A DNA stretch of 64,000 nt, taken from NCBI RefSeq assembly GCF_008831285.2, contig NC_045142.1:16185354-16249353 (forward strand), read 5' to 3'. The translations under genes were made by a program, and so were the position numbers. The notes under the pieces are model-generated. The model was given only the letters and a program-made list of their open reading frames with translations. It searched no databases and had not been told where the DNA came from. The stretch comes from Nymphaea colorata. Lineage: Eukaryota; Streptophyta; Magnoliopsida; Nymphaeales; Nymphaeaceae. Numbering within the stretch: the first letter of the stretch is position 1; each line of letters starts with the position of its first letter. Below are positions 1 through 12,300 of this stretch, in pieces.

Positions 1-79
1 TATTAAAATAGATGTACGCTCCTCGCCTCCGTACTCTCTATTCTCTCATTTCCTCCTTCCCACTTGCTGAAAGTTATGC

Positions 80-144
<65 letters not shown>

Positions 145-727
145 GCCTAATTTTTTTATGCTTCTTTTTCCTTTTAGATTATATCTTGAAAAAAATTGAT
201 GCCAAATGCCACTCCAACTGTAGATGCTTTTATTTGTCCTGAGTTTTTTTTGTTTTCCTTTTCTTATTTCTCATTTTCATTATTCTTAGTAATTTTATTT
301 AGTATTGTTTTTCTTTCTTTTTGCTTAAGCTGCCAACCAAATAGCCCAGGACATAAAACTCCTCCATAGAGAACAATCGCTACACAGGTTCCTTGTTTCC
401 AGTAATTCAAAAAAAATTACAGCGGTGAAAATCTTTCCTGTTAGAGGTCTGACAGCATTTTGCAAACGCAAGCATCACGCCGCTATGAGCGTCAAAACTT
501 TAGTGATGAAATTTTCGCGTCAGTAACATTGGCAAAAATAAAACATCAAAACCGATATCCAGTGACACTTAACCTTTCGCATTAATAAAAGTCAATCTTT
601 ACTGGCATCTTCTCTCTGTGTCAATAAAAGTATCAATCACATTGCTTTTACTGACATTTTGCCAAAATCCCTTTCTTATAACAGTGAGTTGAATACAATA
701 AGAAGTTGCTTATCATAGTGCCACACG
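1..727. other. Intergenic, no gene recognised
   Basis: AT-rich sequence with homopolymer runs and one composite microsatellite. Small open frames here are low-complexity (poly-Ile/Tyr from the TA repeat) and have no recognisable domain. Confidence 0.6.
80..146. repeat. Composite (TC)n(TA)n microsatellite
   Basis: A TC run passes directly into a TA run. The same TC-then-TA order recurs at about 6040 and 59642. Confidence 0.9.
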
Positions 728-735
728 ATCCTAGT

Positions 736-994
736 TAAGGCAATGGGCTCGGGACCAGGCTCGGGCCAAAAAAAAACCGGTTTGGGCAGGCTTGATTATT
801 ATTTTTATTTATATTTAATAATAATATTTTTTTAATTATTAAAAATATATTTTATATTCAAAATTTTTAATTTTATATTTAAAAATATTTTTTTATTTTA
901 ATCAAGTTGGGCTCGGGATCATGTATCCGGCAGCGGGTTTCAGGAGTCAGGTCAAGCTGGCCTGATGCTCAAACCGGCCCGATGCCGAGGTTTA
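736..994. mobile_element. hAT-type MITE, GC-rich flanks and AT-rich core
   Basis: A 259-bp element bounded by a perfect 8-bp direct repeat ATCCTAGT (728-735 and 995-1002), the target duplication length of hAT elements. The ends begin TAAGGC and finish GGTTTA. Both flanks are rich in GGGCC/CCGG words, while the middle (about 795-900) is nearly pure A/T. It has no coding capacity. It shares this architecture with elements at 4875, 17862 and 20142. Confidence 0.7.
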
Positions 995-1002
995 ATCCTA
1001 GT

Positions 1003-2194
1003 AGGGTTCCAATAAAGGAGATTGTTGTGAGGTATGCTTTCTTTTTTCATTCAAAAGAGATAATATATACAACAAGACAGCCAAAAAATAGGATGCAACC
1101 ACTTCAGCAACATGGAAGCCAGCTTCCTCACTCCGTAGCTCCGTCGCCCCCATCCCAAAGTCAGCCAACTGTGAGAAGCCTTATTATCCCTACCATCCAG
1201 ATAACTATATCAGGCCTGCCTTCAAAGTGGGGAGGTCATCCAAAATAGTCAAATTCTGAACATTCTTTTTAATTTCCTGTCATCTGCTTGGACATCTCAA
1301 GTTTTCAACAATACATGCCATGACAAGTGTGTCAGTTGGATTCCCTAAATTGTCTTAACAACAGACAGGGCAGGAGCTGGTTTGGATCAATGGATGAGGC
1401 AGGGATGGCAGGCGGCCAATTTTCATTTTGAATTTGCAGTGCGTCAAATTATTCTTGTGTAAAAGGGTGGATACCAATATACAGGTTGAAGCATTGTAGG
1501 GGTGCCACCCAAAAGCACCAAAAGTATATCTGATACCCAAAGGGGATGGGGGGAAGGGAGGAGATTTCCACCCATGTTTTGGGTGGTAGAATGAAATACT
1601 CCTTCTATCCACTCAACCAAAATTGTCCCGGACACTTGAAATAAAATCAGGAATCTAAGTAGTTCTGTGTTTTCATCACTGCCATTTCAACAATTTTGAA
1701 CTTGCAGCCATATCTTATGTTCTATTGGACAAGGAAGATACATGCCCTTTGCAAGTTTAGATTGAATTTATTGGTTGGAGAAAGCATGAAGAGAACTCGT
1801 CCCAAATCCTATAATTCAAGAGAGAATCTTATATGCTTTTTATTTTGTACTCAAAGTCCTTTAATTAAAGCATATTTCTAATAAAAAATGGGTCTAATTA
1901 TTGCATATGGCTATAACTAAGTAGAAAACACAACATATACACAATATCAAATAAAAGTCATCAAAAATTTATTTTATGCTTTAAGTTTCTTCTTCTTTCT
2001 TAATGGCCAAATTTTTTGGGTCTTTCCTCTTCTTGCTTAAGCACATCAAATCCCAAATTGTTAAGAGTGATTAAGCACCTGACAAGACTACCAAAATAGA
2101 GCTGTGACTCCACAACTTTTTGTCGGATTTCTACTTCTAGGGTTTGCCCAAAAGAATTGAATTCTAACCTTTTTATCAAGCTTATCTTCACCTA
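1003..2194. other. Intergenic, no gene recognised
   Basis: Open frames of up to about 110 codons occur on both strands but show no family motifs. I see no retroelement domain, RNA gene or clear repeat boundary. Confidence 0.45.
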
Positions 2195-3988
2195 AAATGA
2201 AATTTTATTTTATTTTATTTTATTTTTACTTGGGGTGACCTGAGAAATGAGTATAAATCATACTAATGCTCAACGACAACATAATCTTGGTGAAAAGGAA
2301 AATTATTATGATGTTAAGATGGTTATGATTGAGGTACGAAGTCCAAGATCCAAATGGAGGATGTGATTAAAATTCCATGAAAGGGTATTTTGGAGACTTT
2401 AATTAAGCAAAAAAAAAAAAAGAATTTTTAGCCAATTAATGTGTATAAACTATTGTTGAGAGTGTGGAGACAAATTACTGAGCTAATGCTTAAGGGCTAA
2501 TTGAAGGGATCAGTTAATTGAATGAACTTTGGGGGAAAAAACCTGTAGAATTAATGGTGAATCCAGATTACGGTCTGGATCCGGACCCCATTTATCTTTG
2601 GTATGTATTATTGTAGTGCTAAAGTTTGGAGGCAAGAAGGGCGTCTAATGCTATGAAGAAGAAGAAGAAGAAGAAGAAGAGAAAAAAAAAGAGGGCACGA
2701 GAGAGAGAAGGAGGTGGAAGAGAGGACTCTCTCTCTTCTCTCTCTCATGCACCCTCGGTTTAACTATTGATTGGCAACAGATTTGGGGGGAGTCATGCAA
2801 TTTTATTTCCCTAATCGATCACATTGAGTTTGGATTTGTAGCAGTCAATTTGGGATGTATTTACCAGAGTTTCCAGCAGCTTATGGGTTGAGCATGGTTT
2901 TGGGAGACGGCTGGAACTTCATCAGCAGCTAAAAGATTTAAAATAGAAGGGTGAGTTGAGTAGTTTTGTGCATTTTAATAAATCTCTCTTCAAAGGTTGT
3001 GGGAAACTATTTTCATTGACTGTGAAGCATGAGATTTATGTGGGCTGCTGAAAGTGATGATAGAAGTTTAGCCCCATTATGGGCAGTTGGAAGAACCATA
3101 TGTTTTTCTAACCATTTATGCCTGCTTCATGTCCCAGCTCCTTTTCCTATTTTAAGAATAATTATTTGTTGATGAGAAGCATGATTAAAAAGCTACTAAA
3201 AGAGTTTTAATAAATGGGTGTCAGGTTAGACTATAAAATGCAGTTTTTAAACAGTAAACGGAAGTTTCTATTTGCCTTTTGAAGCTTGAAGAATTCATTT
3301 GTGCTGCCTGCTCCATGATTGGACCCTTTGAAACATGTTAAATGTAATTTTTAATTGTAGGGGTTCTATGATTTTTTAGGGTTTAAGTTGAATAAACACA
3401 GGCCTGTTTTAAGTAAGCGAATAAGATTATTCTTTTTGAATAAATTGATCTATAGTACAAAAAAGAATTGGTGAGTTTAGTGTTGTATTTTTGTTAGATC
3501 TTTACTTATGCCTAATGACATCAATTTATTTGACCCTGAGCCGCTTGAAACTAGCAATCAATTAGTGCGCACTACGGTTAGTGATTGGTGTAAACATGTG
3601 TGGACGTAAAATAAAGAATATATATATATATATATTGGGAACTCATATTTGACGGTAAGATGTTATGATAAGCTGAATTAGTAGTGAATAACTGCTTAGA
3701 ACAGCTTAGGTTATCAAGTTTCGCGCCTCCTTGAGTCCGACCCATGCATTAAAAATTATCCTAGAAGTATTAATTGATTAGGATTGGCCTAACACAGATC
3801 GCCACGATTAGGATAGTTATCAATGAGGATTTAAATCACATGGAAACCATTGCTAAGTTTACCGACTATTGTTAGATGTTAATTTGTGTGCTCGAGGAAA
3901 ATTGTTGTGCATGAGAGTCATGGTGGCATCCTCTTTATATCAAAGTATCCCAATGATTACTCGATGCTTAGCCGTGTAACCATTGGGG

Positions 3989-4420
3989 TAGGGCTGCTAA
4001 TGAACCAGTTCAAGCAAGTTGAGTCAGCTCGAACTCGGCTCGTGTGTCTTGAAAGGACCTCAAACTCGACTCGAGCTCGACTCGTCGATTCATTAGCTCG
4101 AGCTCGACTCGGCTTGAGTTATTAAAACTCAAACTCTGCTCAATTAAGTTCGAGCCGAAGATTGGCTTGAGCCGAGCCAAGCATTTGAGCAATCTACCTT
4201 TTTTGATAATTTTAGGAGACAAATTTTAAATATTTCTTTTTCAAGCTTAACCGAGTTTAAACGAGCCGAGCCCACTTAACTCAAGCTCGACTCATTTAGG
4301 TTGTCGAGTTCATTTCTTAACTTGAACTCGACTCGTTTAATAAATTAGTCGACTTCGAGTCAAGTTTATTGAGTGAGTTCGAGTCAAGCTTGAGTTAGCT
4401 CGACTCGTTGAACAGCCCTA
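3989..4420. mobile_element. hAT-type MITE with TCGAG-rich subterminal repeats
   Basis: The ends are TAGGGCTG and CAGCCCTA, a perfect 8-bp terminal inverted repeat. The flanks are CATTGGGG (3981-3988) and CAATGGGG (4421-4428), an 8-bp target duplication with one mismatch. The interior is built from many short GAGCTCGA/GACTCG words in both orientations and has no coding capacity. Confidence 0.75.
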
Positions 4421-4874
4421 CAATGGGGTCATGTTGCATGGACGGTAGGGTGGGGGTGTCTGCCTTTGAAATCTAACATGAACGATTGAAATGGTATTTA
4501 ATGGCAGGATTCTGAATGAGATATTAAATAATATATGTGGCTACTTGAGTAAGATATTTCATGTGAATGCACCCCTTGTTCTACTGGTCGGTCTACTCAA
4601 AGTGCAGGTTGTACAAGGCCCCCAAAGTATCATTGAATTGTTCTTTTGGAGTGTTCGGCTCCCACCTCCTGAACTTGTGTCCTAGAGTCTCGAACAAGTT
4701 TTCCTTATCGGACTGCTCCCTCATTGCAGTGAACATTATGCAGCTGTAGGGCTTGCAGCCACCATGTGAGTTGCATCATGACCCGAGGTCGCCCGGTCGT
4801 TCGTGGTGTACATGTGTCTATCCGTACACCCACATAAGCTATTACGTAAAAATAGAAATATAAATGTGTCGTGA

Positions 4875-5151
4875 TAGGGCTGGGCATCAGACCGGAGACC
4901 GGTCTGATTCAATGTCAGCTTTGGCCGGGTTGGGCCCAAGCCCCACCATCATGGATCGGGCCCTGGCCTGGCCTGGCCTGATTCAACTTTAATAAAAATA
5001 AATAAATTATTATATTTTACACATAAATATAAGAAATATATATAAAAATATATTTTACAAAATAATATTATTTTTATCAGGCCCAGAGCCTACGGTTGCC
5101 CAAGGCCCGGCTCAAAAGCCCGATGGGCCCCCAGCCCGATGCCCTGCCTTA
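4875..5151. mobile_element. hAT-type MITE, GC flanks and AT core
   Basis: The left end TAGGGCTGGGCATC and the reverse complement of the right end, TAAGGCAGGGCATC, match at 12 of 14 positions. GC-rich flanks (GGCCTGGCCTGG) surround an A/T core at about 4985-5075. No convincing 8-bp target duplication remains, so it is assigned by likeness to the copies at 736 and 20142. Confidence 0.55.
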
Positions 5152-6039
5152 ATCATCATGAATTGTACAAGTTAATAACTGGTGCAAGTAAAGACCAAGA
5201 GCCTTAATTGGAGCGCTAATTGTGTGAAGTTGTGAAGTATAACTTTTAGAGGTGGTTGTGTAGATCCTTTCATTGGGTTTCTATACAAGGATATCGATTG
5301 ATATTTTATCTTCGTACCTCTTCTCACTACATGCATATGTGGTTGTGTTCCTTCACGTCTTAGTTTTTATATTTAAAACCTTCATTTTAGATTAGAGGGT
5401 TAGAGATTTAACTAGTTTGTTGTTACTCTCTATTTTACTTTTTTCTGGTACATACAGATGCGGGTAGTAGGCGGAACGAAAGGCGAAGAGGCTTGTGTCC
5501 CTCATTCTTTTTGGAAAACTCGATGTTTTAATCTTTTTTGTGTAATGGGATCCTTATGGTGATTCAATTTGTTCTGAATAAACGAAACATGTGTTTGAAT
5601 GGAGGGCTTGACCCGATTCTTATTTTGCAACTTATGTTTATGTTCTAATCATTGTGAATATCGCACCCCAGTGTTTTGTATTATTTGTCTGTCTTAACCG
5701 ATGTTTTTTTTAAGGGTAAATTTTGGGGTGTGGCAATACCTATTCCTACTTTTCAAAAACTTAAGGCCTGATTGGGAACATTACTATAAAGTAAATTTTC
5801 ACGCAGGAAACGACTTCATACTCGAAGTAGCCTTCTAGAGGAAATAAAGTGTGTTTAATTGTAAGCTCAGATATTGACTTTTGGGGTTCATTTTCACGAG
5901 ATGAAAAAATCTGCATATTTTGGCAAAATGTTATTGTCTTGGATGCAGAAAAGGTTATGGTTGTGGTGGTTTTATAAATCTCATCATGTAAATATCTTTA
6001 TTTTTTTTGTACATTTGGTATCATTTCGTGAAATCTTCC

Positions 6040-6055
6040 TCTCTCTCTCTCTCTC

Positions 6056-6120
<65 letters not shown>
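6040..6120. repeat. (TC)n(TA)n(TG)n microsatellite
   Basis: A TC run, then about 25 TA units, then a short TG run. Confidence 0.9.
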
Positions 6121-6389
6121 ACTGTGACCAGTGGGGTTTCTAAACTAATAAAGGGTAGGCTTTTGACATGCCAAAAAAAGCTATTTAATCAATTTATAGG
6201 CCCTACAATTAGCATATCTTCCCATGCTTGGCAGAGATGCATAAAAAGTAAGCGTGCGCAAAAGGCCGAGTACTCGATGGATAGTTGGGTAACCGGCGGG
6301 TGAGGGTTTGGGCTAGTTAACTAATATATAAATATAACAATTAGGTCAGGGACATAAGCCAAACCCTTTAATTTTTTTTCCTAACAAAT

Positions 6390-7260
6390 TATTTTAATTA
6401 AAATATAAACATCCTAATATATTTGTGAAAATATTTTGATACAAAACATGCTTTGAATCAAGTTGTTTTTATGAAAAATGTTGATTCTTCTATTATCAAA
6501 ATTTGATGCTATGAGAACCATCCTTCTCTCTTATTAAACCCCAAAAGATAATCAACTTAATATATATATATATATATATATATATTTATTGCATCAACTT
6601 ATCCCTAAGTTCATATTGGTAAAGTTAGATTTAAAAAAAAAGAACTTTAGATATCATATTAAAAAGGCTTGGTTTTTGTCCCTGACCTGTTTATCTAGTT
6701 TCTACCAACGATGACTAGCCATGAAACCCAAAACGTCTATATGAAGCAAATAGATAGTTAAAAAAAAAACAAGAAGAAAAAGATGATTTTATAATAAATG
6801 ACAAAAATATCCATCACCTTTCTGCCTTTATTTTTCTCTTAACCTTTTAACATAATAGATCGAACAACTAAAAGGCCAAAAATACCATTCAGATATATAT
6901 ATATATATATGACCGGACCATTTGTGTAAGGGATAAAAACCTAACCTCTTAAATTCATGTTAAAAATTGTTTTAAACAAAACATGAACCTTCTAATGTGT
7001 TTATAAACACTAATTTAACATAAATCATGCTTAGTTCAAAATATTTTTTGGAAAACAAATTGATATTTATACTACCAAAATTTTGATGTTATAAAAATCG
7101 TTTATTTTTCAATTATTAAAAAATCAAAATTTAAGAAAACAACTAACTTGATATTTTCCATCAAATCACTCTTAAGATCATATTTAAAAGGTTAGATTTC
7201 AAAAAAAATTAATAATTGATTTTAATAACTCTGGTTTTTTTTGTCTCTTACCCAAGTGGT
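6390..7260. repeat. Diverged direct duplication, two copies about 570 bp apart
   Basis: The segment at about 6390-6700 and that at about 6955-7260 share an ordered set of words (AAAACATG, TTGATGCTAT/TTGATGTTAT, TTAGATTT, then a T-rich tail with TTTTTGTC). By eye they are well diverged with indels. They could be two LTR or MITE remnants. Confidence 0.4.
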
Positions 7261-7442
7261 TTGGTTTTTATCAATTTTCATGTATATAATAAGCATGACA
7301 CCGACAGTCTTTTGAGTCGCCAATAACTCCCATAACAACTTTTGACACGTACACCAAGAGTTTCATAGATAAAAATATAAAATGTTAAAGGTTTCAAATA
7401 TAACTGAACATCAAACCAGACACACTCGATGAGCATAAAGTT

Positions 7443-7562
7443 AAAGGTTTCGCCCAACCCAATAACTAAACAAGCCCGACTTGGGCTGCCAGCAAGGGCT
7501 TGGCGCCAGCCCAGGCCTGGCTTTGTGAAGCTTTTGGCTGGCCGGGCACCATGCCCAGCCTT
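7443..7562. mobile_element. Short GC-rich MITE-like remnant
   Basis: The right end read as its reverse complement (TAAGGCTGGGCATGG) resembles the ends of the MITEs at 4875 and 20142. The flanks GCATAAAG and ATATAAAG agree at 6 of 8 positions. The left end is poorly conserved, so this may be a truncated copy. Confidence 0.35.
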
Positions 7563-7780
7563 AATATAAAGCAAAAGCAGAAGAAATATTTTAGGAATTT
7601 CGCATATAATCGCTACTCGTCTTATACAAGTTGGTCTAATAAGATGCCATCCTAAAGCTAGAGATTGCCGAACACTGAACAGATTTCTGGAAAAATTGAA
7701 GGCAACGTCTATAAAAACTCTCTAAGATAGTTCTCAATATAGGTAAGACATGAATTTTTCTGATTTTACACACGGAAACC

Positions 7781-8246
7781 ACAACTTAAGATGAGACATC
7801 CTATTCGAGAGATGAATAGGACCACACCGGCCCTTCTCATTCCCAAAGACAGACTTGCTTTGGCTTATACTGGGAGCACGTCAACCTTCAACCATAACAG
7901 TTGTGAGCAGCCTCACTACACAACTACACCCTCCAGGCATGCAGGACATAAACTTATCATCTGCGAATCTGATTTTTGACAATGTCATAGGAGTGTTCCA
8001 TACTTTCAGAAATCACAAAGCATCAACGTTTGAAACAGCAACTCATTAACAGGCTGGTCAGATCAAGTTGAGATCCAACAGAAACAAATCCACAACAAAG
8101 ACTTGCTTCAGATAGAACAAAAGGGGCTAATATGGGGACACATTCATGACCAGCCTCCTCAAAAGTTGCACGCTCAAGAGGACAAGTGATTTTACATATC
8201 AAGAAGCAAGAAACTTCATCAACTGCCATTAAACTTGAATTTTCTT
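7781..8246 (-). other. Probable 3' untranslated region of the BMF3-like gene
   Basis: Sequence just past the TGA stop (8249-8247). It has no recognised coding content, and the extent of the transcript is unknown. Confidence 0.4.
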
Positions 8247-9395
8247 TCAATAGTCCAATGGTCTTCCGAACATATTATTGATATCAGCAATTGCTTCCTT
8301 GGTGGTAATTGTATGCTCAAACAAATCAAACTCTTGAACAGATCTTTTAGGCAGATGAGAAGTGGAACCCACCAAATTCTCATCAACTAGAACTGTAAAT
8401 CCAGCAGTAGATTGCTGTTTCCCCCTAAAATCACTCTCTTTTGGCTCTGTTCCATTTGTCTCTCCGAAATCTGGGGGCCTCTTAATGCTGTTTGTGTCAC
8501 TCTTGGCTTGCTCCAGGTTTATCATAGGGTCCACCAAACCATGGCAGCATGCATCTGACTCAGTCTCACCTATATCCGTAGTTTCTATGAATCTGCACGC
8601 ACTTCTGTCATCACCCTTTCTCATGGTTGAGCAACTTTCTGTATGAGAACCACATTGAAGCCTATTCTCCCAATCAAAATGTTTGTATTTATCGTCACAA
8701 TAACCATCCTCATCATCATCGTCATCAGCCAAGATTGTCAAGACACCTCTACAAGGATCGTCTCCATTTTTTGTTTCTTGTTTCTTGAGTGCATCATACT
8801 TCTCAAACTTGGAATCACATCTGAGCTGAGATTGTGAGAGAATGCAGGCTTTTTCATTTCCAAAGCAGCTGTTGGCACTGCCAGAGTCAGCATCGTCAAC
8901 CAGTATCTCAAGTGCCCCTCCCGTCAAATGCATATTTGTGTTATGGCCCGTCCTCTTTTGTCTGACTGATGGTTTCTCAAATTCAATAGGCTTACCAAAC
9001 ATTGAATTGATATCTTTCATGGCTTCCTTTGTGAAAAGGGTAGGTTCAACCAACCCATGATGGTAAGCACCTTCTGGCGAATCAGACTCATCAACAAGTG
9101 CTGCTTCTGTGAATCTGCAAATCATAATTGTTTCATCACCATGTGTCACTGGACCTAATGACAAGCCATCGTTCTCTGTGTCATGACTAGAAATACCAGT
9201 TTCACCCAAGCATTCATCTACAAATATCTCAATTTTTTCTTGCTTCCCAACCTTCTCAACCTGAAATTTCTGAGGCTTCAGCCTGTTTTTGACTTGTATA
9301 TCCAAAGGCTTTTTGAACATGCTGTTTATATCATCCATAACCTCCTTTGTATTGATTGTTGGGTCCACCAAACCATGGTGGCAAGCATCTTCTGC
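8247..9395 (-). repeat. Repeated ABBA-like and TKEA..MF modules in the BMF3-like protein
   Basis: Four copies of a TKEA-type motif: TKEVMDDINSMFKKPLD (T at residue 385), TKEAMKDINSMFGKPIEF (491), a degenerate LEQAKSDTNSIKRPPDF (663) and TKEAIADINNMFGRPLDY (734, the C-terminus). Three are preceded by HGLVDP/HGLVEP. Between them lie four ABBA-like Cdc20-binding motifs: IEIFVDE (424), LEILVDD (531), LTILADD (588) and FTVLVDE (702). The first fits the ABBA consensus best. MadBub proteins are known to carry ABBA motifs and a TKEA..MF motif; the number and alternation here are read directly from the translation. Confidence 0.75.
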
Positions 9396-12300
9396 TTCAG
9401 ACTTTCCAACAATAGCACAGCCTACAAACTTGGACACTACAATTGTGTCATCACCACAAAATGAAGAGAATTGATATGCCTCCACATCACCTCCATTTTG
9501 TAGTTCAAGCCCATTATCTGTGATTTGTTCAGTTTCTTTTGAAGCACATAAACTAGTAATGATACCAGAACCATTGCCATCATTCCTAAGTTCAATGTTA
9601 GCAGAACGAGTAAGATCAAGATCAACATCCCCTTTCAGTGCACTTGAGGTGGGAGCTGAAGAATAATGTAAACCATTTACTGAATACAATGACTCTTTAC
9701 TAAATTTTGCATCCCCTGCATTTTCAGAAAGAGGTTCAATAGGAACAGTGGAAGGTGGACAAGATTCAGCAGATAAAATCATCCTCCTACCAACTTTATT
9801 ATTGGATTGCAGTGGGATGTCAACATTTGTAACCAAGTTCTCTTTCCTACAAACAATTGCTGGCAATTTGGCTCCATCAGCACTCACCAAATCAAGAGCT
9901 TCCTTAGAAAGCTGCACCTTATCAGTTGTTATTGATCCAACTGCAGTTAAATACAGTTGCATTTGAATGAAGATTTGCATATAAAATAGCTGATAGCAAA
10001 TGTCCATTCAATGTGCAAATCACAAAAAACTATATACCTTTATCAGTAGGTTCTCCGTGACCATCAACAGTAAGGCCCTCGCGTTGCTCCATGGTGACAG
10101 TTGAAGCATTAAAAACCCTCATCTGCCGGCAAGTGACCAAACATTGTCAGGAATCACAAGAAAGGAGTAAAAGGCAAGCAGCAACTTACTTTTGACTTGC
10201 GTCTTTTATGAGCATGAATGCGGTTAAGGAACTGCTGATAAGATTTCTGCAACTCCTCTGTTGGAACTGCAAGACTGTTTTAGGTTATGAATCAGGTTCA
10301 TAATAATGTAGGAACAGCAAGTTGTACGCTGTCAAACAGATCCAAAAGAATGCACCAATAGTAGGTAACCTAGAAAGCAAGATATTGAAGCTAAAGTTAT
10401 TTACTTATTTAGAGCATATGAAATGGATACATTTTCTTTTTGACTAGTGACCTGTTAGAAAGATGCCAAAAAGATTATGCCAACAGAGACATTCCCAAGT
10501 ATTTAACTATTAGCATTCTTATCTATAAGTTCAAGCTCCAATTAGGATGTGGAGCTCTTGTTGGTGAAAAATGACACCAGTTAGCAACACAAACTCCATA
10601 CGCTGTTAAAGATATATCTTCGCTTTCACCTTGGCAAGGGACTATAGCACCCATAAATAGAAATTTGGGGTCGCAAATGCCTGGATATTTGAAAGACACT
10701 ATTTACACACATGATGTGTAACATCCCAGAAGTTTAGTCCTGTATCGAAGATTGTGAGGGATCTTCAAGGGCTTATAAAGGGAGGTTATTAATGAGATGA
10801 TTGTCCTGGTTCCTATCCTTTTTAGGATTGGAACCGAAACTGCTAGGGGGGGGGTTGGGATCCATCGAACCAGGGGCCGGAGCCCAGGAGTGGGTCGGGT
10901 TGTTACAGTGGTATCAAAGCCGGTTCAACACTCGAACCTGGGGCCCACACGCGCGGACGCGTGTGCCTTAAGAGGGGTGGATTGTAACACCCCAGAAGTT
11001 TAGTCCCGTATCGAAGATTGTGAGGGTCTTCAAGGGCTTCTAAAGGAAGACTATTAATGAGATGATTGTCCTGGTTCCTAGCCTTTTTAGGATTGGAACC
11101 GAAACTGCTAGGGGGCGGGGGGTTGGGATCCGTCGAACCAGGGGCCGAAGCCCAGGAGTGGGTCGGGTTGTTACAGTGGTATCAGAGCCGGTTCAACACT
11201 CGGACCTGGGGTCCCACACGCGCGGACGCGTGTGTCTTAAGGGGGTGGATTGTAACACCCCAGAAGTTTAGTCCCATATCGAAGATTGTGACGGATCTTC
11301 AAGGGCTTATAAAGGGAGGCTATTAATGAGATGATTGTCCTGGTTCCTAGCCTTTTTATGATTGGAACCGAAACTGCTAGGGGACGAGTTTGGATCTGTC
11401 GAACCAGGGGCCCGAGCCCAAGAGTGGGTCGGGTTGTTACATGATGCACAATCACCTGGTTTATTTCTGCTCAACTTCTGATCTTTCACATGCATCTTTA
11501 GCATAGAATGGCAGAGTTACTCTTCAAACTTCAATTGATGAAAAAGGAACCTTTTCCCATTTGGCATGGTAAATATGATGAGGTATATTTTCCCTCAGCT
11601 ACATAGGCGTATATATGGATGCAGGCGCAAGGACCTGATTCCAATCAAGGACAGGTAAGAAAAGTACTCACGGTAGCCACCACAGAGTAACAGGAAGCAA
11701 AACAGAGAACATTTAGCAATGGTTCAAGAAGCACCTGCTAAAACAAAGGAAAGTTAACAGTATCCAAGGACATTCTAGGACTGCAAGTAAAAATAGTTTC
11801 TCACACACCTTAGTGTGCCATGGGATTTGCAGGATCCAACTGCCAATGTTTCTCTGTTATTTCCCCTAGCATGTTCACCCATAGCATCAACACATGCACA
11901 CATCTTAGTGATAAGACATAGTTGGACAGGATGTGTTTTGGATCTGGGTGCACTTCCCTGTTATTTCAGCATGTGCAGAATTGTTTCATTAATCGCATGA
12001 ATTACAATTTTTATCATTGTAATTGGTGTTGTGGTCCATAGTGTAAATGATGTTTAATATATGCAATTAGGGTTGAGAGGACTGATGTCACTGATCTTAA
12101 TGTCAGCCTCCTTCCTTTCAGTAGCTTCTCTCCTCTCCCTTGCCTCTTTTCTGCAGAATATCACCATGCTGGTTCAATCAATATCTGATATTGTGAAATC
12201 TATTATTTAGTTGTCAAAAAAGGAAGTCAAACACAAATCACTCAAAGCCCTAAACAAGTTGAGATTAATCAGTTTGAGTTGCTTCAAATTGGTTGAATTT

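Larger units (their letters stand above)
2195..5745 (+). mobile_element. Probable decayed Ty3/gypsy LTR, interrupted by MITEs
   Basis: Non-coding sequence with a layout often seen in long plant gypsy LTRs: an AT-rich start with repeated TTTTA, GAA/GA-rich leader-like tracts at 2655-2750, and a tail at about 5450-5745 ending in GGGGTGTGG. No TG..CA pair or target duplication could be fixed, and no partner LTR lies in the window. The identification rests on general resemblance only. Two MITEs (3989-4420, 4875-5151) lie within it, so it must predate them if it is one unit. Confidence 0.3.
5746..7780. other. Intergenic, AT-rich, no gene recognised
   Basis: Contains microsatellites (6040-6120, 6560-6585, 6893-6910), an old direct duplication and a short GC-rich MITE-like piece at 7443-7562. 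No coding sequence with family motifs was found. Confidence 0.55.

Noticed and set aside
12-242. Open frame in the first 250 bases
   Set aside because: Made of Ser/Leu and Tyr/Ile runs translated from the TC/TA microsatellite.
7855-8250. Small frames downstream of the BMF3-like stop codon
   Set aside because: Short, on both strands, without motifs; most likely the untranslated region.
10190-10266. Acceptor at 10267 (ttgcag) for exon 4 of the BMF3-like gene, implying a missing microexon
   Set aside because: The acceptor at 10275 (aaacag) restores the frame and gives ILAVPTEELQKSY, matching the family; no microexon is needed.
10717-11441. Cassandra-type TRIM
   Set aside because: No 5S rRNA-like promoter block could be seen in the LTRs, so only the general TRIM label is used.
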